From NCBI GenBank assembly GCA_023427545.1, contig JAEZBF010000088.1:1-13336 (forward strand): a stretch of 13,336 bases of DNA. Reading direction: 5' to 3'. Below the pieces are notes generated by a model. The model did not search any database. It was not told the origin of the DNA and saw only the letters and a program-made list of their open reading frames with translations. The position numbers were made by a program, and so were the translations under genes. Positions 1 through 6,554 of the stretch are shown here, one piece after another. Every line of letters starts with the position of its first letter. Positions within the stretch are counted from its first letter, which is position 1. The stretch is from Pseudomonadota bacterium (GTDB taxonomy: Bacteria > Pseudomonadota > Alphaproteobacteria > Rhizobiales > Devosiaceae).

Positions 1-312
1 CGGGAGCGTGGCAAGCAGATCCGGGAGCGGTGCTCGGGGTCTCGTCCATGAGGAAACGACCGCGGTAGCCAAGCGCTCGAGGATGAGCATGCCGTCACGA
101 CCTGTAACCGTAACGTCATCGTACTGAGTGTGCCCGAATTCCGCATCGATAGCGGCTTGCACGAGACCTGAAGCAGCAATGAAGGTTGCGACGAGATCGG
201 CGTGGCGGCTCAGATCAGGCGGTGGTTCCTCCAAGGCCGCTAGCCGACAGCGCAACGCCCGCTTCAACTCCTCCGCATCAACCGTGCGCTCGACGTCGCC
301 ATAGACCAGCAT
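1..312 (-). CDS. Unrecognised protein, partial (C-terminus off the left edge)
   Basis: An uninterrupted minus-strand frame runs from an ATG at 312-310 to the window edge and gives 104 residues without a stop. The ATG is preceded, in its own direction, by GGGAGG about four bases upstream, a good ribosome binding site. The product begins MLVYGDVERTVDAEELKRAL and continues as a soluble, mostly helical-looking acidic protein. There is a hydrophobic helix-like stretch around residues 42-55 and no signal peptide or obvious transmembrane segment. I do not recognise the family and assign no function. It is divergent from the inositol-phosphate synthase gene, with about 119 bases between the two starts, so the two may share a regulatory region. 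The third codon positions are less G/C-biased than in the operon to its right. Confidence is for the gene being real, not for any role. Confidence 0.6.
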   Translation of the reverse strand, partial: MLVYGDVERTVDAEELKRALRCRLAALEEPPPDLSRHADLVATFIAASGLVQAAIDAEFGHTQYDDVTVTGRDGMLILERLATAVVSSWTRPRAPLPDLLATLP

Positions 313-361
313 GAAGCCTCCCGGCAGGCAACGAGCAGATCGGCGGTTCGATCCCAAAACA

Positions 362-386
362 GGAACCAAAACGGCCAAGCCTAGTT
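362..386 (+). promoter_or_regulatory. Possible EcfG-type (general stress sigma) promoter
   Basis: GGAAC at 362-366 is followed, after 16 bases, by AGTT at 383-386. The alphaproteobacterial EcfG/RpoE2 consensus is GGAAC, 16-17 bases, CGTT, so only one position differs. It lies about 45 bases before the chosen start of the inositol-phosphate synthase gene and points into the eight-gene operon, which suits a transcription start near 393-397. A match this short can arise by chance, and no convincing sigma-70 pair was found in the same gap. The call is therefore tentative. Confidence 0.35.
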
Positions 387-431
387 GTGCCGGAGGTACT
401 TACCTTTCTGTTCGGCCGAGGGAGCGTCATC

Positions 432-1535
432 GTGGTCGCAAAGAAGGTGCGCGTCGGCGTTGTTGGCGTCGGCAACTGCGCGTCGTCCCTCGTGCAGGGC
501 CTCACCTACTACCGTGATGCGCGCGGCAACGAACCGATCCCAGGCCTGATGCACGCCGATCTGGGCGGCTACCATATCGATGACATCGAGATTTCCGCGG
601 CCTTCGACGTCGCCGACACGAAGGTCGGGAGGGACGTCGCGGAGGCGATCTACGCCGAACCGAACAACACCCAGCGGTTTGCGGCCGTGGAGCCCACGGG
701 CGTTTCGGTGCACCGGGGTCCGACCCTCGATGGCATCGGCAAGTATCTTACCGAGATCGTCGAGGAGTCGCGCGAACCGGTCGCGGACGTAAAGAAGGTT
801 CTGCGCGAGAGCGAGACGGAAGTGCTGGTCTGTTACCTACCGGTCGGGTCTCAGCAGGCAACCGAATGGTATGCACGCCAGGCGCTCGAAGCGGGCTGTG
901 CGTTCGTCAACTGCATCCCGGTGTTCCTTGCAAGCAAACCCGAATGGGCGCAGCGCTTCGCGGCGGCGGGTTTGCCGATCATCGGCGACGACATCAAGAG
1001 CCAAGTCGGTGCGACGATCGTGCACCGCATGCTTGCCAACCTCTTTCGCGAGCGTGGCGTGCGGCTCGACCGCACCTACCAGCTCAACTTCGGCGGCAAC
1101 ACAGACTTCCTCAACATGCTCGAACGCGAGCGGCTCGAGAGCAAGAAGATCAGCAAGACGCAGGCGGTGACGAGCCAACTCGACCTCCCGTTGCCGGCCA
1201 ATGACGTTCACGTAGGGCCCTCGGATCACGTGCCGTGGCTCACCGACCGCAAGATGGCTTACATCCGGCTCGAAGGAACCACCTTCGGCGGCGTGCCGCT
1301 CAATGCCGAGATCAAGCTCGAGGTCTGGGATTCACCGAACTCGGCCGGCGTCGTGATCGACGCCGTCCGCTGCGCCAAGCTTGCGCTGGACCGCGGACTT
1401 GCGGGCCCTCTGGTTGGGCCCTCGAGCTACTTCATGAAGTCGCCGCCGCAGCAGTTCACCGACGACGAGGCGCGGCAGCGGACCGAGCGCTTCATCGCCG
1501 GCGAGGACGAGCCGGTGCGAGGGGCTGCGGAGTGA
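432..1535 (+). CDS. ino1: Inositol-3-phosphate synthase (Ino1)
   Basis: Converts D-glucose 6-phosphate to 1D-myo-inositol 3-phosphate with NAD+ as a recycled cofactor, in the cytosol; it is the committed step to inositol. The product is 367 residues, close to the short single-domain bacterial and archaeal enzymes of about 360 and well below the roughly 530-residue eukaryotic form. Visible motifs are the Rossmann NAD loop GVGNCASSL at 12-20, GDDIKSQVGAT at 185-195 with Lys189, NFGGNTDF at 219-226, SK at 241-242, and DHVPWLTDRKMAYI at 265-278. These fit the conserved catalytic and tetramerisation region of the family. I chose the GTG at 432 because GAGGGAG lies at 418-424, seven bases upstream, and because it puts MVAKKVRVGVVG at the N-terminus. 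A GTG at 387 in frame would add 15 residues with no homology-like content. It is the first gene of the operon, and its TGA overlaps the next start by four bases. Confidence 0.95.
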   Translation: MVAKKVRVGVVGVGNCASSLVQGLTYYRDARGNEPIPGLMHADLGGYHIDDIEISAAFDVADTKVGRDVAEAIYAEPNNTQRFAAVEPTGVSVHRGPTLDGIGKYLTEIVEESREPVADVKKVLRESETEVLVCYLPVGSQQATEWYARQALEAGCAFVNCIPVFLASKPEWAQRFAAAGLPIIGDDIKSQVGATIVHRMLANLFRERGVRLDRTYQLNFGGNTDFLNMLERERLESKKISKTQAVTSQLDLPLPANDVHVGPSDHVPWLTDRKMAYIRLEGTTFGGVPLNAEIKLEVWDSPNSAGVVIDAVRCAKLALDRGLAGPLVGPSSYFMKSPPQQFTDDEARQRTERFIAGEDEPVRGAAE

Positions 1536-2134
1536 CCACGACGTTCTTCCTGCTGCGTCATGCGGCACACGACAATGTCGGCGGCTATCTTGCAGGTCGC
1601 ATGCCCGGTGTGCGGCTGGGTGAGAACGGGCGGGCACAGGCAAGGCGACTTGGCGAGCGGATGAAGCGCGAAACTTTCGCGGCGATCCACGCCAGTCCGC
1701 GGGAGCGAACGCAAGAGACTGCCCAGGCAGTGGCCGAAGCCGCCGGCATTACCGAAGTCAGCGTCGCGCTGGAACTCGACGAGATCGACTTCGGCGAGGC
1801 GTGGATGGGCAAGGATTTTGACACGCTCAACCGGGATTGGCACTGGCGGCGCTGGAACGAGGCCCGCAGCGTCACCCGCACGCCGGGCGGGGAAACCATG
1901 CTGGATGTCCAGCGACGCGCGCTAGGCCTGATGGAAAGGCTCGCCGCTGCCTATTCGGGAGCTGCCCTGGCGCTGGTCACCCATGCCGACGTGATCAAGG
2001 CGATCGTCTCGCACGTGCTGGGCCTGCCGATCGATGCATGGAATCGGTTTGAGGTGGGGCCGGCCTCGATCAGCACATTGGTGACCGGCGAGTGGGGCGC
2101 CAAGCTGCTCACCCTCAACGAGGTGGTGGCCTAA
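1532..2134 (+). CDS. Histidine phosphatase family protein
   Basis: A 200-residue member of the branch-1 histidine phosphatase (phosphoglycerate mutase-like) superfamily, which removes phosphate through a phospho-histidine intermediate. The N-terminal LLRHAAH at 7-13 supplies the nucleophile His10 with Arg9. SPRERTQETA at 55-64 gives the second arginine. ELDEIDFGEAWMG at 81-93 holds the acidic proton-donor region, and VTHADVIKAIV at 149-159 carries the second catalytic His151. All core residues are present; the common RHG is RHA here, which is frequent in the family. The start is the GTG at 1532, which overlaps the TGA of the inositol-phosphate synthase gene as GTGA, with GAGGGG a few bases upstream. 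Position directly after that gene suggests, by inference only, that it dephosphorylates inositol phosphate or a glycosyl-inositol phosphate. The family also includes sugar-phosphate and cobalamin-pathway phosphatases, so the substrate is open. Confidence 0.9.
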   Translation: MTTTFFLLRHAAHDNVGGYLAGRMPGVRLGENGRAQARRLGERMKRETFAAIHASPRERTQETAQAVAEAAGITEVSVALELDEIDFGEAWMGKDFDTLNRDWHWRRWNEARSVTRTPGGETMLDVQRRALGLMERLAAAYSGAALALVTHADVIKAIVSHVLGLPIDAWNRFEVGPASISTLVTGEWGAKLLTLNEVVA

Positions 2135-3228
2135 TGCGTCTCGTGATCTTCGGGCTGACGGTCAGCTCCTCGTGGGGCAACGGCCACGCGACGCTCTGGC
2201 GCGGACTGATCCGCGAACTCGGCCGGCGCGGCTGGAACGTGACGTTCTACGAGAAGGACGTGCAATATTACCGCGACACGCGCGATCGCAACTGGCTCGA
2301 AGGCGGCGAGCTCGTGCTTTACGAAAGCTGGGGCGAGGTGCGGCGGCGAGCCGAAGCGGATGTCGCGGCTGCGGACGCTGCGCTGGTCACGTCGTATTGC
2401 CCCGATGGCGTGGCGGCGAGCCGGCTGGTCTGGGAAACGAGGTCGGCGCTGCGGGTGTTCTACGACCTCGACACGCCGGTGACGCTGTCGCAGCTCAAGC
2501 GCGGCAACACAGTCAACTACCTTCCGACTGAGGGCCTGAGTCCGTTCGACCTGGTGCTGAGCTATACCGGTGGGGAGGCGCTGGACGACCTGCACAGCCT
2601 CCTTGGCGCCCGCAGGACGGCGGCGCTCTACGGTCACGTCGATCCCGATGTCCACCGTCCCGGGGCGGCTCGGCCGGAGTTCGCGGGAGATCTCAGTTAC
2701 ATCGGCACCTATGCGGCCGACCGGCAGCGGGCACTCGAGGCGTTGCTGGTCGAGCCGGCACGTCTGCGGCCAGAGCTGAGCTTCGTCATTGCCGGCGCGC
2801 AGTATCCGCACGACTTCCCGTGGACCGAAAACATCCGCTTCGTGCGGCACCTGCCGCCCGAGGACCACCCGGACTTCTATGCGTCGTCGCGGCTGACGCT
2901 GAACGTGACCCGCTCCGACATGGCGGCAATGGGCTGGTGTCCGTCGGGCCGGCTGTTCGAGGCAGCGGCGTGCGGCGCGGCAATCGTCACCGACCTGTGG
3001 CCGGGGCTCGAGAATTTCTTCCTCCCCGGCGAAGAGGTGATTGGCGTGCGTTTGACCAAGGACGCCTTGGAGGCGCTGTCGATCAGCGAGGGGGAACGCA
3101 GCCGGATCGCGCGAAATGGGCGGGAGCGGGTACTGGCTGAGCATACGTCGGCGAAACGTGCTGCGGAGTTCGAGGCAATCCTGTCGGCGAGCGCGCGGAC
3201 AGCGCCCGCCATGGCGCTGGAGGCCTGA
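2134..3228 (+). CDS. CgeB-like glycosyltransferase
   Basis: A 364-residue predicted cytosolic GT-B-fold glycosyltransferase. The N-terminal domain starts MRLVIFGLTVSSSWGNGHAT, with the Gly-rich loop and GNGH turn expected of a GT-B first strand. The region LSYTGGEALDDLHSLLGARR (143-162) followed by ALYGHVDPDVH (164-174) is typical of the CgeB/DUF3880 group. The C-terminal donor-binding domain contains DLSYIGTYAADRQRALE (186-202), LNVTRSDM (256-263), and CPSGRLFEAAACGAAIVTD (269-287), whose Glu276 corresponds to the conserved donor-sugar glutamate. CgeB itself is a Bacillus spore-crust sugar-modifying protein; family members elsewhere are mostly uncharacterised. The ATG at 2134 overlaps the preceding TAA by one base (TAATG), with GAGGTGG upstream. 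Donor and acceptor cannot be read from the sequence. From context the acceptor could be inositol or an inositol glycoside. Confidence 0.85.
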   Translation: MRLVIFGLTVSSSWGNGHATLWRGLIRELGRRGWNVTFYEKDVQYYRDTRDRNWLEGGELVLYESWGEVRRRAEADVAAADAALVTSYCPDGVAASRLVWETRSALRVFYDLDTPVTLSQLKRGNTVNYLPTEGLSPFDLVLSYTGGEALDDLHSLLGARRTAALYGHVDPDVHRPGAARPEFAGDLSYIGTYAADRQRALEALLVEPARLRPELSFVIAGAQYPHDFPWTENIRFVRHLPPEDHPDFYASSRLTLNVTRSDMAAMGWCPSGRLFEAAACGAAIVTDLWPGLENFFLPGEEVIGVRLTKDALEALSISEGERSRIARNGRERVLAEHTSAKRAAEFEAILSASARTAPAMALEA

Positions 3229-3231
3229 GCC

Positions 3232-4029
3232 ATGCTGGGCATCATCCCCGCTGCCGGCCGCGGCACCCGCATCCAGCCGCTCGGCTTTTCCAAGGAGCTG
3301 CTGCCGGTTGGCAGCCGCCGCGATGCCATGGGCGAGCGGCCCTGCGCCGTCAGTGAGTACCTAGTCGACCGGATGATTGCGGGGGGCGCCGACAAGATTT
3401 GCTTCGTCATCGGGCGGGGGAAGTCGGACATACTGGAATATTATGGGAACAGTTTCGCTGCAGCTTCAACTGTTTATGTGGTTCAACCAGATGCGAGCGG
3501 GCTGTGCGACGCCATTTTTCGCGCCGCTCCGCTGGTGCGCGACGACGAGCCGGTGCTGATCGGGCTGCCGGACACGATCTGGTTCCCGCTCGAGGGGTTC
3601 TCCAAGCTGCCGGACGACAAGCTGTCGTTCCTGCTGTTTCCGGTGGACCACCCGCAGTTCTTCGATGCCGTGGTGGTGGGCGAGAACGACCGGGTCCTCG
3701 ACATCCAGGTCATGCGGGAGGATGCCCTTTCGCACTGGATCTGGGGGGCGATCAAGATGCCCGGCCGGGTGTTGCACGAGCTGCGCCGGCTGTGGCTGGC
3801 GCGAAGCTCCTCCGACGAGTTCCTCGGGACGCTGGTCAACGCCTACATCGCGGCTGGCGGAGAGGCGGTGGGGGTGAAGGCGGGGCTCTCCTACGTCGAT
3901 GTCGGCACGATCGATGGCTACAAGCGGGCCAGCGCGCTGCTGGCGCTGTACCCGGACTCCGTTCCGCCAGCGCGGACGGCGCCCAGCCGCGACCAGACAT
4001 CCCTCGCGAACTCGCAAGGAGGCCACTGA
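3232..4029 (+). CDS. Sugar-phosphate nucleotidyltransferase
   Basis: A 265-residue nucleotidyltransferase of the RmlA/GalU type, which joins a sugar 1-phosphate to a nucleoside triphosphate to give an NDP-sugar and pyrophosphate. The signature IPAAGRGTRIQPL sits at 5-17 with Lys21 in GFSKELLPVG. GLPDTIW (111-117) supplies the metal-binding Asp114. HWIWGAIKMPG (168-178) is the sugar-binding segment, and YVDVGTIDGY (221-230) gives the second metal ligand Asp223. It is somewhat shorter than RmlA (about 290), with a proline- and serine-rich low-conservation tail from about 243. The ATG at 3232 follows the upstream TGA by three bases and has GGAGG at 3219-3223. The likely role is making the activated donor for the operon's two glycosyltransferases. 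The nucleotide and sugar cannot be assigned. A patch at about 3421-3490 (residues 64-86) is markedly less G/C-rich than the rest of the gene. Confidence 0.88.
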   Translation: MLGIIPAAGRGTRIQPLGFSKELLPVGSRRDAMGERPCAVSEYLVDRMIAGGADKICFVIGRGKSDILEYYGNSFAAASTVYVVQPDASGLCDAIFRAAPLVRDDEPVLIGLPDTIWFPLEGFSKLPDDKLSFLLFPVDHPQFFDAVVVGENDRVLDIQVMREDALSHWIWGAIKMPGRVLHELRRLWLARSSSDEFLGTLVNAYIAAGGEAVGVKAGLSYVDVGTIDGYKRASALLALYPDSVPPARTAPSRDQTSLANSQGGH

Positions 4030-4787
4030 TGGAGCTCACCACCGCCGAAATCGAGGAGCGCGTTCAGGCGCTGAGGCCCTGGTTCCACAACATGGAGCTG
4101 GGCGGCGTGCGGACCGCCCCCGATCATTTCCTGGGCGACTATCCCAACATCAAGTGGCGGAAGTTCTCGGGCGCAATCCCGGCCGATCTCAGCGGCAAGT
4201 CGGTGCTCGATATCGGCTGCAACGGCGGCTTCTACTCGATGGAGATGAAGCGCCGCGGCGCCGCCCGGGTGCTGGGCGTCGACTTCGACGAGGACTACCT
4301 GGCGCAGGCGCGCTTTGCCGCCGAGGTGACGGGCCTCGAGATCGAGTTTCGCAAGCTATCAGTTTACGACGTGGGAGCGTTGGGGGAGACGTTCGACGTC
4401 GTCATCTTCATGGGCGTGCTCTACCACCTGCGGCACCCGCTGCTGGCCCTCGACCTGATCCGCGAGCACGTGGCGCGCGACATGCTGGTGTTCCAGTCGA
4501 TGCAGCGGGGGAGCAACGAGGTCGCGGAGGTCGCGGAGAACTATCCGTTCTGGAACACCGAGCTGTTTGACCAGCCGGAGTTCCCCAAAATGCACTTTAT
4601 CGAGCACCGATATGCCGACGATCCGACGAACTGGTGGGTGCCCAACCGGGCGGGCGTCGAGGCGATGCTGCGAAGCGCCGGCTTCACGATCGAGGCGCAT
4701 CCCGAGGCCGAGGTCTATATCTGCCGGGTGTCCCAGCAGCGCGACGACGCCAGGCCGGTCTATCCGGCAAAGGGGAGGCCGGCATGA
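4029..4787 (+). CDS. SAM-dependent methyltransferase, CmoB-like (probably TIGR04290 type)
   Basis: A 252-residue class I methyltransferase. SAM-binding motif I is VLDIGCNGGFYSMEM at 59-73, followed by the acidic end of strand 2 in VLGVDFDEDYL (81-91), and motif IV-like FDVVIFMGVLYHLRHPLLAL. The leader TTAEIEERVQALRPWFHNMELGGVRT resembles the tRNA uridine-34 carboxymethyltransferase CmoB, but the protein is shorter. I recall an NCBI family for such stand-alone proteins in glycosyltransferase cassettes (TIGR04290, Rta_06860 family); an HMM search would be needed to confirm it. The ATG at 4029 overlaps the previous TGA by one base (TGATG) and has AAGGAGG at 4016-4022, a near-perfect ribosome binding site. 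Context suggests O- or N-methylation of the cassette's glycoside rather than RNA, but this is inference. Confidence 0.88.
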   Translation: MELTTAEIEERVQALRPWFHNMELGGVRTAPDHFLGDYPNIKWRKFSGAIPADLSGKSVLDIGCNGGFYSMEMKRRGAARVLGVDFDEDYLAQARFAAEVTGLEIEFRKLSVYDVGALGETFDVVIFMGVLYHLRHPLLALDLIREHVARDMLVFQSMQRGSNEVAEVAENYPFWNTELFDQPEFPKMHFIEHRYADDPTNWWVPNRAGVEAMLRSAGFTIEAHPEAEVYICRVSQQRDDARPVYPAKGRPA

Positions 4788-5710
4788 CCATAGAAGCGGC
4801 AATGCTCTGGAACGAGCCCAACAACAAGTCGCACTGGGACCCCGAGCTCGACCCCGACTGGAGCAAGTTTGCGGGGATGGTGAACCTCGCGGCCGGGGCG
4901 ATCGAAAGCGTCAATCCGCGCATCACGAAGATGATCGGCGGGATGTCCCCGATCGATCCGGGGTTCGTGACGAGGCTGCGCGACCACGGCGCGCTCGACC
5001 GGATGGATGCGGTGGCGGTGCACGGGTTTCCCCTCGACTGGAACCTGTGGCAACTCAAGGAGTGGCCTAACAAGATCGATGAGATCCGGTCGGTCACGCA
5101 CCTTCCGGTTTGGGTGACCGAGGTGGGGGTGTCGAGCTTCGGCGACGAGGAGGTGCAGGCTTGGGGGCTCAGGCGAACTGCCGAGCTGCTGCAGGGCAAG
5201 GCGCAGCGCATCCACTGGTACAGCCTGTTCGATCTGCCCAGCTCGTGGGAGGCGACGACCCGCCATAAAGAGGCGGAGGGATCGTCGTATTACCGGCACT
5301 TCTACATGGGGCTGCTGCGCGAGGATGGAACGCCCAAGCCGGCACTCGAGGCGTTCACCAGCCTGAGCGAACCGATGGGGCTGATGCAATGGTTCCACTA
5401 CGAGGACCCGCGCCTGCAGGAGGCCGTCACGTGGCTCAAGCGTCTGGGAGTCCGCCACTTGCGGACCGGACTGTCCTGGGCGGACAGCTTCCGGCCCAAT
5501 GCGGTCGACTGGTTCGACCGGCAAATGGACGCGCTGGCGGACTTCGAGGTGACGGTGACGTTCTGCTTCACGCCCGAGCATGAGGGCGAGGCGCCGCACC
5601 ACACCAGCCCGCCGCGCGAGCCGCAGCGGTTCGCCGATTTCTGCGCCTGGATGATCGACCGCTACGCCCCCGCCTCAAGCTCGCGCGAGACGCTGGCCGC
5701 GGCCGTTTGA
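4784..5710 (+). CDS. Glycosidase-like TIM-barrel protein, apparently circularly permuted
   Basis: A 308-residue clan GH-A-like protein (GH39/GH5 style, often labelled beta-xylosidase). MLWNEPNN at 7-14 carries the acid/base Glu11 and PVWVTEVGVSS (108-118) the nucleophile Glu113, so both catalytic glutamates are present. IGGMSP (51-56), DAVAVHGFP (75-83) and RIHWYSLFD (142-150) fit strands 5, 6 and 8, and the usual end-of-barrel segment GLLREDGTPKPALEAF follows at 176-191. The chain then continues with what normally opens such a barrel: GLMQWFHYEDPR (199-210), LGVRHLRTGLSW (221-232), VTVTFCFTP (256-264) and FADFCAWMIDRYAP (283-296). The last of these usually precedes the WNEPN strand directly. 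The order is thus strands 4-8 then 1-3. There is no signal peptide, so it should act in the cytosol. ATG at 4784 overlaps the methyltransferase stop as ATGA, with GGGGAGG at 4772-4778. Whether it hydrolyses, transglycosylates or is inactive is unknown. Confidence 0.82.
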   Translation: MTIEAAMLWNEPNNKSHWDPELDPDWSKFAGMVNLAAGAIESVNPRITKMIGGMSPIDPGFVTRLRDHGALDRMDAVAVHGFPLDWNLWQLKEWPNKIDEIRSVTHLPVWVTEVGVSSFGDEEVQAWGLRRTAELLQGKAQRIHWYSLFDLPSSWEATTRHKEAEGSSYYRHFYMGLLREDGTPKPALEAFTSLSEPMGLMQWFHYEDPRLQEAVTWLKRLGVRHLRTGLSWADSFRPNAVDWFDRQMDALADFEVTVTFCFTPEHEGEAPHHTSPPREPQRFADFCAWMIDRYAPASSSRETLAAAV

Positions 5711-5711
5711 G

Positions 5712-6554
5712 ATGACCACCGGCGAACAGCAGGAGGATGCCCGCGGCCTGTTGCTGCGGGCCCTCGAAGTGGTCGGGGAAGGCGTGATGTTCGTCGGCGC
5801 CCATCCCGACGACGAGACCTATGCCTTCGGCGGCCACCTGCCCCGGCTCAGCCGCGCAACGGTAGTGATCGTCACCGACGGCGCGCCGCGCGATCTGCGG
5901 GACGCCAACAAGGTCGGGTTCGACACGGCCGAGGCTTATGCCGCGGCCCGCGCGGCGGAGCTGGTCGAGGCGGTTTCGCTGGCGGGTGTCCCCGCCGACC
6001 GGGTGATCACCTTCGGCGTTCCGGACCAGCAGCCGATCTTTCGACTGCCGGAGATCAGCCGCCGGCTGGCGGCGCTGTTCCGCGAGCGCAAGCCCTGGGT
6101 CGTGTTCACCCATGCCTACGAGGGCGGGCATCCCGATCACGACGCGGTGGCGTTTGCGGTGCATGCGGCCTGCCGGCTGATGGCCGATAGCGACGTGCCC
6201 CCACCCGAGCTCGTCGAGATGCCCTACTACCGGCTGGGCCGGGACGGGCGCGTCACGCAGAGCTTCGAAAATGGGGCGGGCGCGCAGGTGCACGTCTCGA
6301 GGCTGAGCGAAGATCAGTTGGCGCTCAAGAACCAGATGATGAGCCGGCACGCCTCCCAGCTGCGGCTGTTCGGGCGGACGAGCAGCAACTTCCAGAGCCG
6401 TAACGAGAGCTTCCGCCGGGCGCCGGACTACGACTTCTCCGAGCCGCCCAATGAAGGGCGGATCAATTACGAGAACTGGCACCTGGGGATCACCGCGGCG
6501 GGCTGGATGGACGAAGCGCGAAAGGCGCTCACGGAGCTCGGTCTGAGGCGATGA
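5712..6554 (+). CDS. PIG-L/LmbE-family N-acetyl-sugar deacetylase
   Basis: A 280-residue zinc-dependent deacetylase of the family containing MshB (GlcNAc-inositol deacetylase of mycothiol synthesis), BshB and eukaryotic PIG-L. The first zinc and catalytic motif is AHPDDE at 30-35 (His31, Asp33, Asp34). The second is GGHPDHDA at 138-145, with His140 and the zinc or catalytic His143. VVIVTDGAPRD (51-61) is the usual strand and substrate-loop segment. The length matches MshB-like proteins (about 230-300). The ATG at 5712 follows the upstream TGA by one base; no strong Shine-Dalgarno sequence is seen, which suits translational coupling. The expected job is removing an acetyl group from an N-acetylated amino sugar, probably on an inositol glycoside given the inositol-phosphate synthase in the same operon. 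Some LmbE-like proteins act on other amides, so the substrate is inferred. Confidence 0.9.
   Translation: MTTGEQQEDARGLLLRALEVVGEGVMFVGAHPDDETYAFGGHLPRLSRATVVIVTDGAPRDLRDANKVGFDTAEAYAAARAAELVEAVSLAGVPADRVITFGVPDQQPIFRLPEISRRLAALFRERKPWVVFTHAYEGGHPDHDAVAFAVHAACRLMADSDVPPPELVEMPYYRLGRDGRVTQSFENGAGAQVHVSRLSEDQLALKNQMMSRHASQLRLFGRTSSNFQSRNESFRRAPDYDFSEPPNEGRINYENWHLGITAAGWMDEARKALTELGLRR

Noticed and set aside
387..431. GTG at 387 as the Ino1 start
   Set aside because: The extra 15 residues are not Ino1-like, there is no good ribosome binding site before it, and the GTG at 432 is preceded by GAGGGAG at correct spacing. The GGAGG at 392-396 has no in-frame start at the right distance.
3439..3444. 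TATTAT as a -10 box of an internal promoter in the nucleotidyltransferase gene
   Set aside because: No -35-like hexamer lies 16-18 bases upstream, and the sequence is explained by the local AT-rich codon patch.
3399..4028. A long in-frame extension upstream of the methyltransferase gene
   Set aside because: It runs through the nucleotidyltransferase gene in another frame with low-complexity Arg/Gly/Ala content. The ATG at 4029 has an AAGGAGG site and begins the family's normal N-terminus.
432..4029. Di-myo-inositol phosphate (compatible solute) synthesis from Ino1 plus nucleotidyltransferase
   Set aside because: That pathway needs a membrane CDP-alcohol phosphotransferase-type DIPP synthase. 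None is in the window, and the nucleotidyltransferase looks like a sugar-phosphate enzyme.
4784..5710. Glycosidase gene as a frameshifted or truncated pseudogene
   Set aside because: The frame is open throughout, start and stop are coupled precisely to the neighbours, both catalytic glutamates are present, and all eight barrel strands can be found, only in permuted order.
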